In this document: one piece after another, positions 17,871-28,780 of the stretch
Layout: the number at the start of each line of letters is the position of its first letter
Numbering within the stretch: the first letter of the stretch is position 1
DNA from: Armatimonadota bacterium
Lineage (GTDB): Bacteria > Armatimonadota > HRBIN16
Length of the DNA: 64,000 nt
Direction of reading: 5' to 3'
NCBI GenBank assembly: GCA_026003175.1
Contig: BPGT01000002.1
Coordinates: forward strand, 186,001 to 250,000
The notes under the pieces: generated by a model
What the model saw: only the letters and a program-made list of their open reading frames with translations
The model's database searches: none
Told to the model about the DNA's origin: nothing
Translations under genes and position numbers: made by a program

Positions 17871-19619
17871 ATGTCAGTGGTGGGGTGTCTTCCTCATCGT
17901 GTGCGCTGGGTGGTTTATCCGTGGCGCCCTGAACTCGTCGCCAGGCTTCAGCGAGAGGTGGGCGTCAGTGAGATTCTGGCTCGTCTGTTGGTGAACCGCG
18001 GTATTACCGAACCCGACCAGGCGGAGCGTTTCCTGAACCCCGATTGGGCGCATCTGCCGGATGCCCTGTTGCTTCCCGATGCTCAGGTTGCCGTGAACCG
18101 TCTCCTGCAGGCGATGGAACGCAAAGAGAAAATCCTTGTTTACGGCGACTACGACGTAGATGGCGTGACCAGCGCGGCGTTGTGGTTCCACACGCTGAGC
18201 AAGCTGCGAGCACGTGTGCAGGCGAAAGTGCCTCATCGCAAACGCGATGGGTACGATATCCGTGTGCCGGTGGTGGACGAAGCGCATCGCCAGGGTGTAT
18301 CGCTCATCCTTACCTGTGACTGCGGCATTCAGGCGCACGATGTGGTGGAGCGTGCTCGCGAGCTGGGGATAGATGTTATCATTACCGACCACCATGAGCC
18401 GGGTGAGGAGGTGCCCCGGGCTCTCGCGGTGGTCAACCCGCATCTGCCGGGCTCCCGGTACCCCTTTCCCAACCTGAGCGGGGTAGGGGTCAGCTATCGT
18501 CTGGGGGAGGCACTGGTGCGGGCGAAGGGTTTCTCGCCACAGAACTACCGCAATCACTTTCTGGACCTCGCCACGCTCGGTACGATTGCCGACGTGATGC
18601 CCCTGATGGAGGAGAACCGCGTGTTTGCCTGGTACGGTCTGCCCTCCATCCCCCGTTCAAAGCGACCGGGCGTGCAGGCATTGTTGTCGGTGGCACGTGT
18701 TCCTACGGACAAACCGTTGACCATGCGTCAGGTACAGTTTGCGCTGGCGCCGCGCATCAATGCGGTCGGAAGACTGGACGATGCGGCGGTGGCGCTGGAG
18801 CTATTGACCACCGATGACGCCCAGCGTGCTCTGCGGCTGGCACAGGAGCTGGAGGAACACAATCAGCGCAGGCGCAGTGAGCAGCAGCGTATTCTGGAGC
18901 AGGCAATGGAACAGGCAGCGCAGCGTGACATCGCTCGCGAGTGGGTGCTGGTGCTGGCGGGTGAAGAGTGGGATAAAGGCGTTATCGGCATTGTGGCAAG
19001 CAAGGTGCTGGAGCAGTACCATCGCCCGACAGTCATGATTTCTGTGGATGCTGAGTATGGGGTAGGGCGCGGTTCCGCTCGCAGCATTCGTCCTTACGAC
19101 ATTTTCCGTGCGATAGAAGAACGCCGTGAACTGTTTATCGAATGCGGAGGACACACGCTGGCGGCGGGCTTCTCCATTCGGGTGGAGCATATCGAGGAGC
19201 TGCGAGAGCACCTGAACCGTCTGGCTCATGAATGGATGTCGCCCGAAGACCTGCTGCCGCGGCTAGATATCGACGCCGACATCGAGCCTGCCGATGTGAC
19301 ACCTGCGCTGGTGGACGAAATAGCACGGATGGAGCCGTTTGGACATGGCAACCCCGAACCGATGTTCCTCAGTCGCGGTCTAACTATTCTGGAGAAGCGA
19401 CGAGTAGGAAATGGCTCCCACTGGAAGCTGACCGTGCGCGGCGAGGCGTTGCCGCCCACAGGCTGTATTGCCTTCGGCATGGGCGAATACGACGACCGGT
19501 TCGAAGTGGGAGACGAAGTGGACATGGTCTATACTCCCCAGTGGAACGAATTCAACGGACGGCGCGATATCCAGCTTCAGGTGCACGATATTCGGCACAG
19601 TTTGGGTATAATAGAATAA
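17871..19619 (+). CDS. recJ: Single-stranded-DNA-specific exonuclease RecJ
   Basis: DHH-family 5'-3' exonuclease of RecF recombination and mismatch repair. ILVYGDYDVDGVTSAALW is motif I, ILTCDCGI and DVIITDHHEPGE are motifs II and III (the DHH), and the DHHA1 part has the GKxIDGG-like GRGSARSIRPYDI and FIECGGHTLAAGFSI. About 582 residues from the ATG at 17871, which I prefer to TTG 17850 because the latter lies in the terminator stem; GTG 17877 is also possible. It is followed 31 bases later by rel. Confidence 0.9.
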   Translation: MSVVGCLPHRVRWVVYPWRPELVARLQREVGVSEILARLLVNRGITEPDQAERFLNPDWAHLPDALLLPDAQVAVNRLLQAMERKEKILVYGDYDVDGVTSAALWFHTLSKLRARVQAKVPHRKRDGYDIRVPVVDEAHRQGVSLILTCDCGIQAHDVVERARELGIDVIITDHHEPGEEVPRALAVVNPHLPGSRYPFPNLSGVGVSYRLGEALVRAKGFSPQNYRNHFLDLATLGTIADVMPLMEENRVFAWYGLPSIPRSKRPGVQALLSVARVPTDKPLTMRQVQFALAPRINAVGRLDDAAVALELLTTDDAQRALRLAQELEEHNQRRRSEQQRILEQAMEQAAQRDIAREWVLVLAGEEWDKGVIGIVASKVLEQYHRPTVMISVDAEYGVGRGSARSIRPYDIFRAIEERRELFIECGGHTLAAGFSIRVEHIEELREHLNRLAHEWMSPEDLLPRLDIDADIEPADVTPALVDEIARMEPFGHGNPEPMFLSRGLTILEKRRVGNGSHWKLTVRGEALPPTGCIAFGMGEYDDRFEVGDEVDMVYTPQWNEFNGRRDIQLQVHDIRHSLGIIE

Positions 19620-19650
19620 TAAGACAGGTCGGTTCTCCCCGAGATCCACG

Positions 19651-21924
19651 ATGATAGCACACTTTGACATAGAACATATCCTTCCCGATTTCGGCACCGA
19701 TCTGCCGGAGGAACTGCTCGCGCTCCTGGACCGGGTGCGGGAGTACCATCCGCAGGCGGATACATCCGCTATCGTACGGGCGTACCGGGTAGCCGAGTTC
19801 ATCCATCGGGGAGAGACGCGCGCCTCCGGTGAGCCTTACATCACCCACCCCCTGGCGGTAGCAGGCATTCTCGCTGAACTGGAGATGGATATCCCTACCA
19901 TCTCGGCAGGTTTGATGCACGATGTGATCGAAGACGGCAAAGACGAGCAAGGTAACCCCCGCATTACGCTCGAAGACATTCGGCTTCTGTTCGACGATGA
20001 GGTTGCAATGCTGGTAGACGGGGTTACCAAACTGGCGAGCTACCTGGACGTGGAGCGAGACCTGGAGGAAACGACTGACCACGAAAAGCGCAGGCGAAAG
20101 CGAGACATTGTGCAAACAGCAGCGAACTTGCGCAAGATTTTCGTGGCGATGTCGCGAGACCTGCGCGTGATGATTATCAAGCTCGCTGACCGCCTGCACA
20201 ATATGCGCACCCTGGATGCCCTCTCCCGCGAAAGACAGATAAAAATCGCCACCGAAACCATGCAAATCCTCGCCCCGATGGCGCACCGGCTGGGTATCTG
20301 GCAGATTAAGTGGCAACTGGAAGACCTGGCGTTCAAGTACCTGGAGCCCGAAAAGTACGCAGAACTCGCTGCCCGCGTGCAACGTACGCGCAGAGAGCGA
20401 GAAGAGGACATCAACGAAGCCATCCGTATCCTTAAAGAAGGGCTGGAGAGGGAGAGGATACGGGCGGAGGTACATGGCAGACCGAAGCACCTGTACAGTA
20501 TCTATCAGAAGATGCTCAAAGAGGAGATTGACCTGGACCAGATTTACGACCTGCTGGCGATACGTGTGATTGTGGACACGGTTGCCGATTGCTATCATGC
20601 GCTGGGGGTGGTACACGACCTCTGGTTGCCTATCCCCGGACGTTTCGATGACTACATCGCCAAACCCAAGCCGAATATGTATCAGTCCCTGCATACGAAG
20701 GTCATCGGTCCGCGTCAACAGCCGCTGGAGGTACAGATACGCACCTGGGAGATGCATCGCACCGCCGATTTCGGCATCGCTGCGCACTGGCAGTACAAGG
20801 AGGGCGCGAACCAGCAGGACCGCTTCGAACAGCGTATGCGCATGCTCAGACAGCAGCTGTTCGAGTGGCAGGCGGATGGAAAGGATTCCTCCGAGTTCCT
20901 GCGCTCTGTGGTGAACGATCTGTTCAACGACCAGGTGTTCGCATTCACCCCGAAGGGGGATGTGATAGACCTCGTGGCAGGTTCAACGCCAGTAGACTTC
21001 GCGTATCGGGTGCACACTGACGTAGGAAACACGTGCGTTGGGGCGAAGGTGAACGGACGCATCGTGCCCCTGAACTACCAGTTGAAAAACGGCGACATCG
21101 TAGAGATTATCACCCGCCCGAATGCCCATCCCAGCCGCGACTGGCTGAACTTTGTCAAGACCTCGCACGCCCGCAGCAAAATCAAGCAGTACTTCCGCAA
21201 GCAGGCGCACGCCGAAAACGTGGCGCGAGGCAGGGAGATGCTGGAACGCGAGGTAGAACGCCTGGGGCTGGACCCGAAAGAGGTTCTACACGCCGACGCG
21301 CTGGAGCAGGTTGCCAAACAGCTCAACCTGCCGGGCGGCGAAGAGGTGTATGCCGCTGTCGGCGATGGTCGCTACTCGGCGCAGGCGGTGCTCAATCGTG
21401 TGCTGCCCAAGGTGCCTCTACAGCCCTCCCTGTTCCCGACCGGTAAAGTGCTGGAGGGCGAGGCGCGCCTGTCCATAGACGGCGTTGACAATGTGATGAT
21501 TCGCCGAGCCAAATGCTGTACCCCTCTGCCCGGCGACGACGTAATCGGTTATACCTCGCGCGGCAGGGGTATCACGTTACACCGTCGTTCCTGCGTGAAC
21601 GTGCAAAACTACCTGTTGCACGAACCGGAACGGCTGGTGGCAGTACGCTGGGACGAGAAACCGGGCGCGTGTTATGCCACCTCCCTGCACATCGAAGCCG
21701 CCGACCGCACCGGATTGCTATCCGATATCTCCTCCGTGTTCGGCGAATCCAAAACCAACATCACCGCCATACGCACTCAGTCGCGTCGTGATGGTACTGC
21801 CGGTATCGATATCACTGTGGAGGTGCTGGGCGTTTCCCACCTGCATAGCCTGATGGACAAGCTGCGTCGCATCAGCGACGTGCTGGACATCCGGCGCGCG
21901 GGCACGATAGGGGAGGCAGCGTAA
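19651..21924 (+). CDS. rel: Bifunctional (p)ppGpp synthetase/hydrolase (Rel/SpoT)
   Basis: Makes and degrades the stringent-response alarmone. The 757-residue protein has the full long RSH layout: an HD hydrolase domain with [12 protein letters not shown] (H66) and [10 protein letters not shown] (H90, D91), intact and so probably active; a synthetase domain with [14 protein letters not shown] and [21 protein letters not shown]; a TGS domain starting near [12 protein letters not shown]; and a C-terminal ACT domain ([13 protein letters not shown]). It lies downstream of recJ, and its TAA overlaps the dtd ATG by one base (TAATG). Confidence 0.95.
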   Translation: MIAHFDIEHILPDFGTDLPEELLALLDRVREYHPQADTSAIVRAYRVAEFIHRGETRASGEPYITHPLAVAGILAELEMDIPTISAGLMHDVIEDGKDEQGNPRITLEDIRLLFDDEVAMLVDGVTKLASYLDVERDLEETTDHEKRRRKRDIVQTAANLRKIFVAMSRDLRVMIIKLADRLHNMRTLDALSRERQIKIATETMQILAPMAHRLGIWQIKWQLEDLAFKYLEPEKYAELAARVQRTRREREEDINEAIRILKEGLERERIRAEVHGRPKHLYSIYQKMLKEEIDLDQIYDLLAIRVIVDTVADCYHALGVVHDLWLPIPGRFDDYIAKPKPNMYQSLHTKVIGPRQQPLEVQIRTWEMHRTADFGIAAHWQYKEGANQQDRFEQRMRMLRQQLFEWQADGKDSSEFLRSVVNDLFNDQVFAFTPKGDVIDLVAGSTPVDFAYRVHTDVGNTCVGAKVNGRIVPLNYQLKNGDIVEIITRPNAHPSRDWLNFVKTSHARSKIKQYFRKQAHAENVARGREMLEREVERLGLDPKEVLHADALEQVAKQLNLPGGEEVYAAVGDGRYSAQAVLNRVLPKVPLQPSLFPTGKVLEGEARLSIDGVDNVMIRRAKCCTPLPGDDVIGYTSRGRGITLHRRSCVNVQNYLLHEPERLVAVRWDEKPGACYATSLHIEAADRTGLLSDISSVFGESKTNITAIRTQSRRDGTAGIDITVEVLGVSHLHSLMDKLRRISDVLDIRRAGTIGEAA

Positions 21925-22373
21925 TGCGGGCGGTGCTACAACGGGTCGCTCGTGCCGAGGTCTGCGTGAACGGCGAGCGAGTAGCGTCTATCGGCAGGGG
22001 GTACCTGGTGCTGCTGGGGGTGACGCACACCGACGGCGAATCGGACGCCCGCTACATCGCCGACAAAATCGCTTCCCTGCGCCTCTTTGAGGACGAGGCA
22101 GGCAAAATCAACCTGGGCATCACCGACGTCGGCGGGGAAGTGCTCATTGTGTCGCAATTCACACTGTATGCGGACTGTCGCAAAGGTCGCCGTCCTAGCT
22201 TTACCGACGCCGCACCGCCGGAGATGGCAGACAGGCTGTATCGGCGGGTGGCGGAGATGCTGCGCGAGGCGGGCTTACCTGTGCAGACGGGCGTGTTCGG
22301 AGCGCACATGCAGGTCGCGCTGGTCAACGACGGACCTGTGACGATTCTGCTGGATAGCCAGAAGGGGTTTTAA
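21924..22373 (+). CDS. dtd: D-aminoacyl-tRNA deacylase
   Basis: Proofreading enzyme that hydrolyses D-amino acids from tRNA. The 149-residue protein starts [18 protein letters not shown]. It carries both signature motifs, [17 protein letters not shown] in the middle and [11 protein letters not shown] near the end, whose Gly-cisPro reads amino-acid chirality. The one-base overlap with rel gives coupled translation; the rel-dtd order is common in bacteria. Confidence 0.95.
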   Translation: MRAVLQRVARAEVCVNGERVASIGRGYLVLLGVTHTDGESDARYIADKIASLRLFEDEAGKINLGITDVGGEVLIVSQFTLYADCRKGRRPSFTDAAPPEMADRLYRRVAEMLREAGLPVQTGVFGAHMQVALVNDGPVTILLDSQKGF

Positions 22374-22381
22374 CCGTTCGT

Positions 22382-22888
22382 CTACATCGCGTCCGCTATC
22401 GATTCGAACACCGGTTCTGCCACGTAGATGGGCGAGCGGGTGCGCAGTGCCAGCGCAATAGCGTCGCTGGGGCGCGAGTCGATTTCAATGCTCTCGCCGT
22501 TGTGCACGATAGTGATTTTGGCGTAGAAGGTGCTCTGCCACAGGTCATCCACGATGATGCGTTCCACCGTGCCGCCCAGACGTTCAATCACGTTCTTGAG
22601 CAGGTCGTGCGTCATGGGGCGGTCGGGCACGTCGCCTTCCAGCGCCATGGAGATGGACAGAGCCTCGTATTTACCAATCCATATCGGCACGCGGCGCCCG
22701 CGATTATCCTGCAGCAAGACAAAGAATTGAGGGGGTATGCCCGGTTCTTCATGCTGGTATACGCCGACCACGCGCACCTCTTTCTCATCTAGGCGGCGCG
22801 GCTCGATGCGGTCAAGCTCGTCGAACTCGTCTGGCGGACCCTCGTCATCTTGCCAGTCGTCGAACATGTCGCGGAAACGTTCGCTCAT
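22382..22888 (-). CDS. Bifunctional nuclease family protein (DUF151)
   Basis: 168 residues with the DUF151 core: VRVVGVYQHEEPGIPPQFFV, VPIWIGKYEALSISMALEG, DRPMTHDLLKNVIERLGG and the signature SRPSDAIALALRTRSPIYV. Members of the family were named for nuclease activity in plants and are widespread in bacteria, often with unclear role. The acidic N-terminal ~30 residues (DDWQDDEGPPDEFDELDR) are variable. It lies 30 bases after rho on the same strand and convergent with dtd. Confidence 0.85.
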   Translation of the reverse strand: MSERFRDMFDDWQDDEGPPDEFDELDRIEPRRLDEKEVRVVGVYQHEEPGIPPQFFVLLQDNRGRRVPIWIGKYEALSISMALEGDVPDRPMTHDLLKNVIERLGGTVERIIVDDLWQSTFYAKITIVHNGESIEIDSRPSDAIALALRTRSPIYVAEPVFESIADAM

Positions 22889-22918
22889 GCTAATCCCCCC
22901 TCAGCAGTCCGCGTGTCC

Positions 22919-24190
22919 TTAGTCTGTATCCTTAATATTCTCCACCACCCGCAGAAACTCCTCGTTCGAGCTGGTATGGGCAAGCAGACCGATAAGCTGC
23001 TCGATGGCTTGCATAGGTTCCATAGACGCCAGCATCCGTCGCAGCTTCCACACGCGGCGCAGCTCCTCTTCGCTAAAAAGCAGTTCCTCGTGGCGCGTGC
23101 CGGAGCGGTTGATATCGATGGCGGGGAAGATGCGTCGCTCCGCCAGCCCCCGATCCAGCACCAGCTCCATGTTGCCGGTTCCCTTGAACTCTTCAAAGAT
23201 GACGTCGTCCATGCGGCTGCCGGTATCCACCAGCGCGGTAGCCAGCACCGTGAGGCTTCCGCCCTCTTCGATGTTGCGCGCCGCGCCGAAGAACCGCTTC
23301 GGGCGATACAGGGCGGATGGGTCTAAGCCACCGGATAGCGTGCGCCCGCTCGGGTTGACGGTGAGGTTGGAGGCGCGCGACAGGCGGGTGAGGCTGTCCA
23401 GCAGAATCACCACATCACGCCGCGCCTCCACCAGCCGCTTCGCCATCTCCAGCACCATATCCGCGACGCGCATGTGGTTTTCGGGCATCTCGTCAAAGGT
23501 AGAGCTCACCACGCGCCCCTTCACCGAGCGGCGGATGTCGGTCACCTCCTCGGGACGCTCATCCACCAGCAGCACCAGCAACACGATTTCGGGGTGGTTG
23601 GTGGTGATGCTGTTAGCGATGGTCTTCAGCAAGGTGGTCTTTCCCGCCTTGGGCGGCGACACAATCAGCCCACGCTGCCCCTTGCCGATAGGTGCAATCA
23701 GGTCGATGAGCCGGGCGGAGATGTTTTTGCTGTCGGTCTCCATGCGAATACGCTCGACGGGGTAGATGGGGGTGAGGTCGTCAAAGTGCGTGCGGTGACG
23801 GGCGTACTCGGGGTCCATGCCGTTGACCAGCTCCACCCGCAGCAAGCCGTAGTACTTCTCGTTCTCTTTGGGTGGACGCACTACCCCCGTCACCGTATCG
23901 CCTGTCTTCAGCCCGAACCGCTTAATCTGGGTTTGCGAGACGTAGATGTCCCCACTACCGTCGGCGGCGAAGTTGATGTCTCGCCTCAGGAACCCCCATC
24001 CGTCGGGCAGGATTTCCAGCACGCCCTCCGCCATGATTTGCCCGTTTGAATCGGTATGCGCCTGCAGGATGCGCTGGATCAGATCCTGTTTACGGATGTT
24101 GTCTTCTACTTCCAAGCCCCTTTCGCGGGCGATGGCGTGTAGCTCTTCAAGCGACTTGCGGTCGAATTCCGCGAGGTCAATCGTTTCCAT
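22919..24190 (-). CDS. rho: Transcription termination factor Rho
   Basis: Hexameric RNA helicase that ends transcription. The N-terminal Rho_N helices (KSLEELHAIARERGLEVEDN) come first, then the CSD-like RNA-binding domain (GVLEILPDGWGFLR), then the ATPase with Walker A SPPKAGKTTLLKTIA, the DERPEEVTD block and RTLSGGLDPSALYRPKRFF. I start at ATG 24190, seven bases after AAAGGTG; the GTG at 24202 lies inside that ribosome binding site. About 423 residues, without the long insertion seen in some actinobacterial Rho proteins. Confidence 0.94.
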   Translation of the reverse strand: METIDLAEFDRKSLEELHAIARERGLEVEDNIRKQDLIQRILQAHTDSNGQIMAEGVLEILPDGWGFLRRDINFAADGSGDIYVSQTQIKRFGLKTGDTVTGVVRPPKENEKYYGLLRVELVNGMDPEYARHRTHFDDLTPIYPVERIRMETDSKNISARLIDLIAPIGKGQRGLIVSPPKAGKTTLLKTIANSITTNHPEIVLLVLLVDERPEEVTDIRRSVKGRVVSSTFDEMPENHMRVADMVLEMAKRLVEARRDVVILLDSLTRLSRASNLTVNPSGRTLSGGLDPSALYRPKRFFGAARNIEEGGSLTVLATALVDTGSRMDDVIFEEFKGTGNMELVLDRGLAERRIFPAIDINRSGTRHEELLFSEEELRRVWKLRRMLASMEPMQAIEQLIGLLAHTSSNEEFLRVVENIKDTD

Positions 24191-24475
24191 GCCGGTTTTC
24201 ACCTTTCAACATGTGGATATTCTTTACACACTGCCTCGTACAGTGCGTTATCACGAGGTCGGAATAGTCTGCGAGGTATAATGGCTATCACCTGCGATTC
24301 AACAAAGGCTCCTGTGCTTTTACCCGTGCTTGGGAATCTGGAAAAACCTCTGGCTGCTTTATGTTCACTGGCGATGGCGAGGGAAGACACAGGAACTATC
24401 CCATCACCTATTATAGCCTATTTTTCGGGCGGAGTCTACCCCCTGCACCCGTTTATCCACGAGTTTTTTGCACGG
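24191..24475. other. rho upstream region, no gene
   Basis: 285 bases between the ends of hpt and the rho start. Open frames here run as shadows into hpt. It must hold the rho promoter; the best minus-strand guess is TTGTTG with TATACC at a long 19-base spacing, which is weak. Confidence 0.35.
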
Positions 24476-25018
24476 TTACTTTGCAGATTCCTCCTGCAAC
24501 ACGCCGATGTAGGGCAGGTTGCGGTACAATCCGGCATAGTCCATCCCGTAACCGACCACGAACACGTCGGGCACTTCGAATCCCCTGTAGTCGATGGGTA
24601 CGTCCACAACGCGTCGCGCCACCTTATCCAGCAGGGTGCACACCTTCACGCTGGCGGTGCGGTGCATCTTCATGTTTTCCAGCAGGAACTGCAGGGTGAG
24701 TCCGCTATCCACGATGTCTTCTACAATCAGCACGTGTCGTCCGATAGGGCTTTCGTCGAGGTCTTTCAGGATGCGCACCACGCCGGATGACCTCGTGCCG
24801 TTACCGTAACTGGAGATGGCAACGAAATCGTAGTCCACTTCACCATCGATAGCGCGCAGCAGGTCGGACAGGAACACCGCCGCTCCCTTCAGCACGCCAA
24901 CCAGTAGGATGTTCTTGTCGCCATAGTCCTGCCGGATGTGTCTGCCCAGCTCCGCAACGCGCGCTGCAATCTGTTCTTCGGTAATCAACGGTTTGATAGT
25001 GGATTGCACGGCTACCAT
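24476..25018 (-). CDS. hpt: Hypoxanthine phosphoribosyltransferase
   Basis: Purine salvage enzyme that makes IMP or GMP from hypoxanthine or guanine and PRPP. At 180 residues it has the usual length, with LLVGVLKGAAVFLSDLLRAI, the flexible-loop SYGNGTRSSG, and the PRPP-binding motif VLIVEDIVDSGLTLQFLL (E100, D101, D104). VPIDYRGFEVPDVFVVGYG near the end contacts the base. It lies 74 bases after the end of guaA, so guaA-hpt form a purine pair on the minus strand. Confidence 0.94.
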   Translation of the reverse strand: MVAVQSTIKPLITEEQIAARVAELGRHIRQDYGDKNILLVGVLKGAAVFLSDLLRAIDGEVDYDFVAISSYGNGTRSSGVVRILKDLDESPIGRHVLIVEDIVDSGLTLQFLLENMKMHRTASVKVCTLLDKVARRVVDVPIDYRGFEVPDVFVVGYGMDYAGLYRNLPYIGVLQEESAK

Positions 25019-25092
25019 TACTGTCCCCCCGCGAGATACAGATAGGAGATGTGGTTAGTGGTATTATGGCACATTTTCGCGGGGTTTTCCAC

Positions 25093-26646
25093 TCACTCCC
25101 ACTCGATGGTAGCCGGTGGCTTGCTGGTGATGTCGTACAGCACGCGGTTGACGCCGGGCACTTCGCCCACGATACGGTTGCTGATACGCTCCAACACCTC
25201 GTAGGGAAGGCGCGCCCAGTCGGCAGTCATGGCGTCCTCGCTGACCACTGCCCGCACCACGATGGGGTGAGCGTAGGTGCGCTGGTCGCCCATCACGCCT
25301 ACACTGCGCACCGCAGGCAACACCGCGAACGACTGCCATATCTCGCGCATCAGCCCTGCCCGCCAGATTTCCTCCAGTACGATTTTGTCCGCTGCGCGCA
25401 CCATCTCCAACCGCTCCGGCGTGACCTCTCCGGCGATGCGTACCGCCAGCCCCGGTCCGGGGAAGGGCTGTCGCCAGACGACCTCTTCAGGCAAGCCCAG
25501 CTCCGCCGCGACGGCGCGCACCTCATCTTTGAACAGGTAGCGCAACGGCTCAATCACCTTCAAGCGCATGTCCGGTGGCAAGCCGCCCACATTGTGGTGC
25601 GTCTTGATGGTGGCAGAGTGTTTGGTGGCGCCGCTCTCAATCACATCGGGATAGAGTGTGCCCTGCGCGAGGTACTCACACCCGCGCAGCTCGTCCGCAT
25701 GTTCCTCGAACACACGAACGAAAGTCTCGCCGATCATTTTGCGCTTCTGTTCGGGGTCTTCCACGCCTTTTAGCCGCTCCAGAAACCGCTCGCGAGCATC
25801 CACATACACCAGATGCACCGGGAAGAGCCGCGAAAAGGTTTCGCGCACCTGTTCCGCTTCGCCAGCCCGCAGCAGCCCGTGGTCTACGAAGACGCAGGTG
25901 AGCCTCTCGCCCCCGATAGCGCGGTACACCAGCGCAGCAACGGTCATCGAGTCCACACCGCCGCTCACCGCTACCAGCACGTGCCCCTCGCCTACCTGTT
26001 GGCGTATCTCCTGTGCCGCCTGCTCCACGAAGTTGCCCGGCGTCCAGTCGCCCTTGCAACCGCATACGCGCTTGAGGAAGTGGTCTATCAGCTGCTTGCC
26101 GAAGGGGGTGTGATGTACCTCAGGGTGGAACTGCACACCGTAGAGACGACGCGTCGGCTCCGCCATCGCCGCAACGGGGGTGGATTCGGTCACCGCAGTA
26201 ATGCGAAAGCCGGGCGGTGGTTGCAACACTTTGTCGCCGTGGCTCATCCAGCAGGTCAGGTGTGTGTCGAACCCGGCGAAAAGGGGGTCTTCGGGTTCCA
26301 GCACGGTCAATTCGGTGCGCCCGTATTCCCGTCGTTCGGAAGGCTCTACCACACCGCCCAGCTGATAGCTCATCAGCTGGTGTCCGTAGCAGATGCCCAG
26401 GATGGGAATGCCCAGCTGGTAGATTCCCATGTCTGCGCGAGGAGCGTTGGGCTCATACACGCTGGCAGGCCCGCCAGATAGCACAACGCCTTTCGGGCGC
26501 CGCCGGGCGATTTGCTCGGCGGGCGTGTCGGCAGGGATGATTTCGCAGAACACGTGACATTCACGGATGCGTCGTGCGATGAGCTGCGTGTACTGCGCCC
26601 CAAAATCAATCACCAGAACGGTTTCGGTATTCGGCGGTTGTGGCAT
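25093..26646 (-). CDS. guaA: GMP synthase (glutamine-hydrolysing)
   Basis: Amidates XMP to GMP. I use ATG 26646 ([16 protein letters not shown]), giving 517 residues; the longer frame to 26907 adds a non-conserved leader and runs into the regulator promoter. The glutaminase domain has C86 in [10 protein letters not shown] and the His/Glu pair in [14 protein letters not shown]. The synthetase has the PP-loop [15 protein letters not shown], and the C-terminal dimer domain ends KPPATIEWE, the universal end of the family. Confidence 0.95.
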   Translation of the reverse strand: MPQPPNTETVLVIDFGAQYTQLIARRIRECHVFCEIIPADTPAEQIARRRPKGVVLSGGPASVYEPNAPRADMGIYQLGIPILGICYGHQLMSYQLGGVVEPSERREYGRTELTVLEPEDPLFAGFDTHLTCWMSHGDKVLQPPPGFRITAVTESTPVAAMAEPTRRLYGVQFHPEVHHTPFGKQLIDHFLKRVCGCKGDWTPGNFVEQAAQEIRQQVGEGHVLVAVSGGVDSMTVAALVYRAIGGERLTCVFVDHGLLRAGEAEQVRETFSRLFPVHLVYVDARERFLERLKGVEDPEQKRKMIGETFVRVFEEHADELRGCEYLAQGTLYPDVIESGATKHSATIKTHHNVGGLPPDMRLKVIEPLRYLFKDEVRAVAAELGLPEEVVWRQPFPGPGLAVRIAGEVTPERLEMVRAADKIVLEEIWRAGLMREIWQSFAVLPAVRSVGVMGDQRTYAHPIVVRAVVSEDAMTADWARLPYEVLERISNRIVGEVPGVNRVLYDITSKPPATIEWE

Positions 26647-26828
26647 AATGAACCCCAGAGACGATAACCCAGTAAGAATATAGCCTAAAAGCGTGCGGAA
26701 GTCAATGCGTATCACGTATTTGATGTTGGCAGGAAGGTTGCGCCTGTTTGTCCTCCTGAGCGGAGCGAAGAATCTCCGAGATGATTCACTGCGTCCGGCA
26801 TGAAAACCCTTGATTTTTCCGAAGTAAT

Positions 26829-26863
26829 GATATACAATATCAGTGTTATAATAGATTATAACA
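26829..26863 (+). promoter_or_regulatory. Palindromic operator overlapping a -10 box
   Basis: A perfect inverted repeat TGTTATAAT-AG-ATTATAACA covers 26844-26863 and contains a TATAAT (26847-26852). A smaller palindrome GATAT-ACA-ATATC sits just upstream (26829-26841). The site lies 15 bases before the ATG of the GntR/LacI regulator, a classical place for an autoregulatory operator. The rest of the gap 26647-26828 shows nothing coding. Confidence 0.65.
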
Positions 26864-26878
26864 TTGGGTACAACACCG

Positions 26879-27988
26879 ATGAGCATTGAAGTAGTCGACA
26901 AAAACAATCCGTTGCCGCGCTACGTTCAGGCGAAGCTGATTATCCAGCAGCGCATCCGCTCTGGCAAGTATCGCCCGGGCGAGCGTATCCCGGGCGAGCG
27001 CGACCTGGCATCAGAACTGCGCGTTAGCCAGATGACCATGAACAGGGCATTGGTTGAGCTGGAAAAGGAAGGCTGGCTGTACCGCGAGCACGGTAAAGGC
27101 ACTTTTGTGCCGGATAGTTTCTGCCCGCCTCCGCCTGAGATGCTGCAAATCGGCGTGGTAGTGCATATCCCTGCTGATCGCGCTCTGGAGGACTTCTATC
27201 TGGGCTCGCTCTTCCGGGGAATGCAACGCGCCATCGCCAACGCGCCGGTGAGCCTGTCTATTATCGAAGTCCCCGCCGACGAAATCGAGGAAAAACTGAG
27301 CGATACCCTGCTGGACGGTCTGCTGGTGCTGGATGTGCTGGAGCAGAACGTGGAGAAGGCAAACAGGCTCTTCCGCTCCGGCTTGAAAATGGTGGTGCTG
27401 GGCGCATCGTGGAAGGGACTGGAAGTACCCTTCGTAGACAGCGACAACGTTGGCGGCACCCGATCCGCGCTGGAGCATTTGCTCAACCTGGGTCATCGGC
27501 GCATCGGAGGCGTGTTCGCCTTGCCAAGCACCTGTAACACCCAGGACCGCCTGCGGACCTTTCGTGATACCCTGCAGAAGCAGGGCATCCACGTGGACGA
27601 CACGTTGATACTTATGGAAGAGGAGCTGGTCTCCCTATCGAATGCGGGGCGCGACAGGCTTCGCCATCTGCTGCGTTCCTCGTCTCGTCCTACCGCTTTC
27701 TTCTGCGGAGGCTACTACCTGGCACTGGACGTCATGCGCATTGCTCGCGAAGAGGGGCTGCAGATACCGCGCGATCTCTCGGTGGTGGGCTTTGACGACC
27801 CTGTATCCGCCGCGCTGCTCACCCCGCCGCTCACTACTGTGCGCCAACCGCTAGACGAAATGGGACACCTTGCCACACTCATGCTTTTGCAGTGGTTAAG
27901 GAACACGGAACTACCCCGCCAGAGCGTGGTGCTGCCCGCTCATCTGATGGTACGCGGCTCCACCGGCACTCCGAGCGGTGTCATATAA
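26879..27988 (+). CDS. GntR-type HTH / LacI-type sugar-binding transcriptional regulator
   Basis: The N-terminal winged helix-turn-helix is GntR-like ([20 protein letters not shown], then [20 protein letters not shown] and EHGKGTFV). The C-terminal ~290 residues form a periplasmic-binding-protein fold as in LacI/AraR ([52 protein letters not shown]). Such chimeric repressors usually sense a sugar and control carbohydrate genes. I use ATG 26879; TTG 26864 would start inside the operator edge. The perfect palindrome just upstream suggests autoregulation. The downstream pilin gene starts 27 bases after the stop, so it may be co-transcribed. Confidence 0.85.
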   Translation: MSIEVVDKNNPLPRYVQAKLIIQQRIRSGKYRPGERIPGERDLASELRVSQMTMNRALVELEKEGWLYREHGKGTFVPDSFCPPPPEMLQIGVVVHIPADRALEDFYLGSLFRGMQRAIANAPVSLSIIEVPADEIEEKLSDTLLDGLLVLDVLEQNVEKANRLFRSGLKMVVLGASWKGLEVPFVDSDNVGGTRSALEHLLNLGHRRIGGVFALPSTCNTQDRLRTFRDTLQKQGIHVDDTLILMEEELVSLSNAGRDRLRHLLRSSSRPTAFFCGGYYLALDVMRIAREEGLQIPRDLSVVGFDDPVSAALLTPPLTTVRQPLDEMGHLATLMLLQWLRNTELPRQSVVLPAHLMVRGSTGTPSGVI

Positions 27989-28015
27989 TCCCAAACTCAG
28001 AGGAGGGTCTCACCA

Positions 28016-28759
28016 ATGCGTCGCAACAACCGAAGTTTCGCTTTTACGCTGATTGAGCTGCTTGTCGTTATCGCGATTATCGCGATCCTGGCAGCCATCC
28101 TGTTCCCGGTGTTCGCGCAGGCACGAGCCAAAGCGCGACAGACGGTCTGCCTGTCCAATCTGAAGCAACTGGGAACCGCCACCATGATGTATGCACAAGA
28201 TTACGACGAAACCCTGTGGTGGCAAGCATTCCCCGGTTGCTACACCGACCCGAGCACAGGGCAGACGGTCAACCAGCTGTATTTCCCCGACCAGCTCTAC
28301 CCTTATGTGAAGAGCGCGGCGCTGTTCAAAGAGCCGGACTTCAGCGGTTATCCCTGGCTGGCGTACTGCTGCTTCGCGCCTTCGCCCAACGTGCCGAGCC
28401 TCGAAGACTATCACCTGGGCTACGGTTACAACGAGTTGCTGATGGGAGGTGGTCTACGCTTCGGAGGCTGGCCGCTGGCGGCAATCAACGAACCCGCCGA
28501 AATTGGCGTGCTGGCAGACGGTTACATGCCCTGGAACACCTTTATCGGCTACTATCTGGATGCAGGCGATGGCATCCAGCGCACTTACTGGCTGAGCAGT
28601 GACCAGCAAACATGGTTCTACGGTCCGCCACGCCACAACAGCGGCGCCAACTTTATGTTCGCTGATGGACATGCTAAATGGGCGCGGGTGATCCTGACCA
28701 AAGAAAGTCCGGTGTTCTGGGGTTACTACAAGGTACGTATCCACCCAACCGAACCCTGA
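28016..28759 (+). CDS. Type IV-like prepilin with H-X9-DG tail
   Basis: The N-terminus MRRNNRSFA then [20 protein letters not shown] is a type III signal: a short basic leader, cleavage before Phe, Glu at +5 and a long hydrophobic helix. [21 protein letters not shown] follows, the typical DUF1559-type continuation. The C-terminus has [16 protein letters not shown], an exact H-X9-DG motif that defines these pseudopilin-like proteins, which are numerous in Planctomycetes and Armatimonadota. It would be anchored in the inner membrane and processed by a prepilin peptidase; the role is unknown. AGAGGAGG precedes the ATG. Confidence 0.85.
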   Translation: MRRNNRSFAFTLIELLVVIAIIAILAAILFPVFAQARAKARQTVCLSNLKQLGTATMMYAQDYDETLWWQAFPGCYTDPSTGQTVNQLYFPDQLYPYVKSAALFKEPDFSGYPWLAYCCFAPSPNVPSLEDYHLGYGYNELLMGGGLRFGGWPLAAINEPAEIGVLADGYMPWNTFIGYYLDAGDGIQRTYWLSSDQQTWFYGPPRHNSGANFMFADGHAKWARVILTKESPVFWGYYKVRIHPTEP

Positions 28760-28780
28760 GCACAGAGGAGAACAGATCTC

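Noticed and set aside
19552-20787. A 411-codon minus-strand frame opposite rel
   Set aside because: It is an antisense shadow of the conserved Rel hydrolase and synthetase domains.
24281-24790. A 169-codon plus-strand frame preceded by TATAAT
   Set aside because: Most of it is antisense to hpt and it resembles no protein; the TATAAT directly touches the ATG, which leaves no room for a leader or ribosome binding site.
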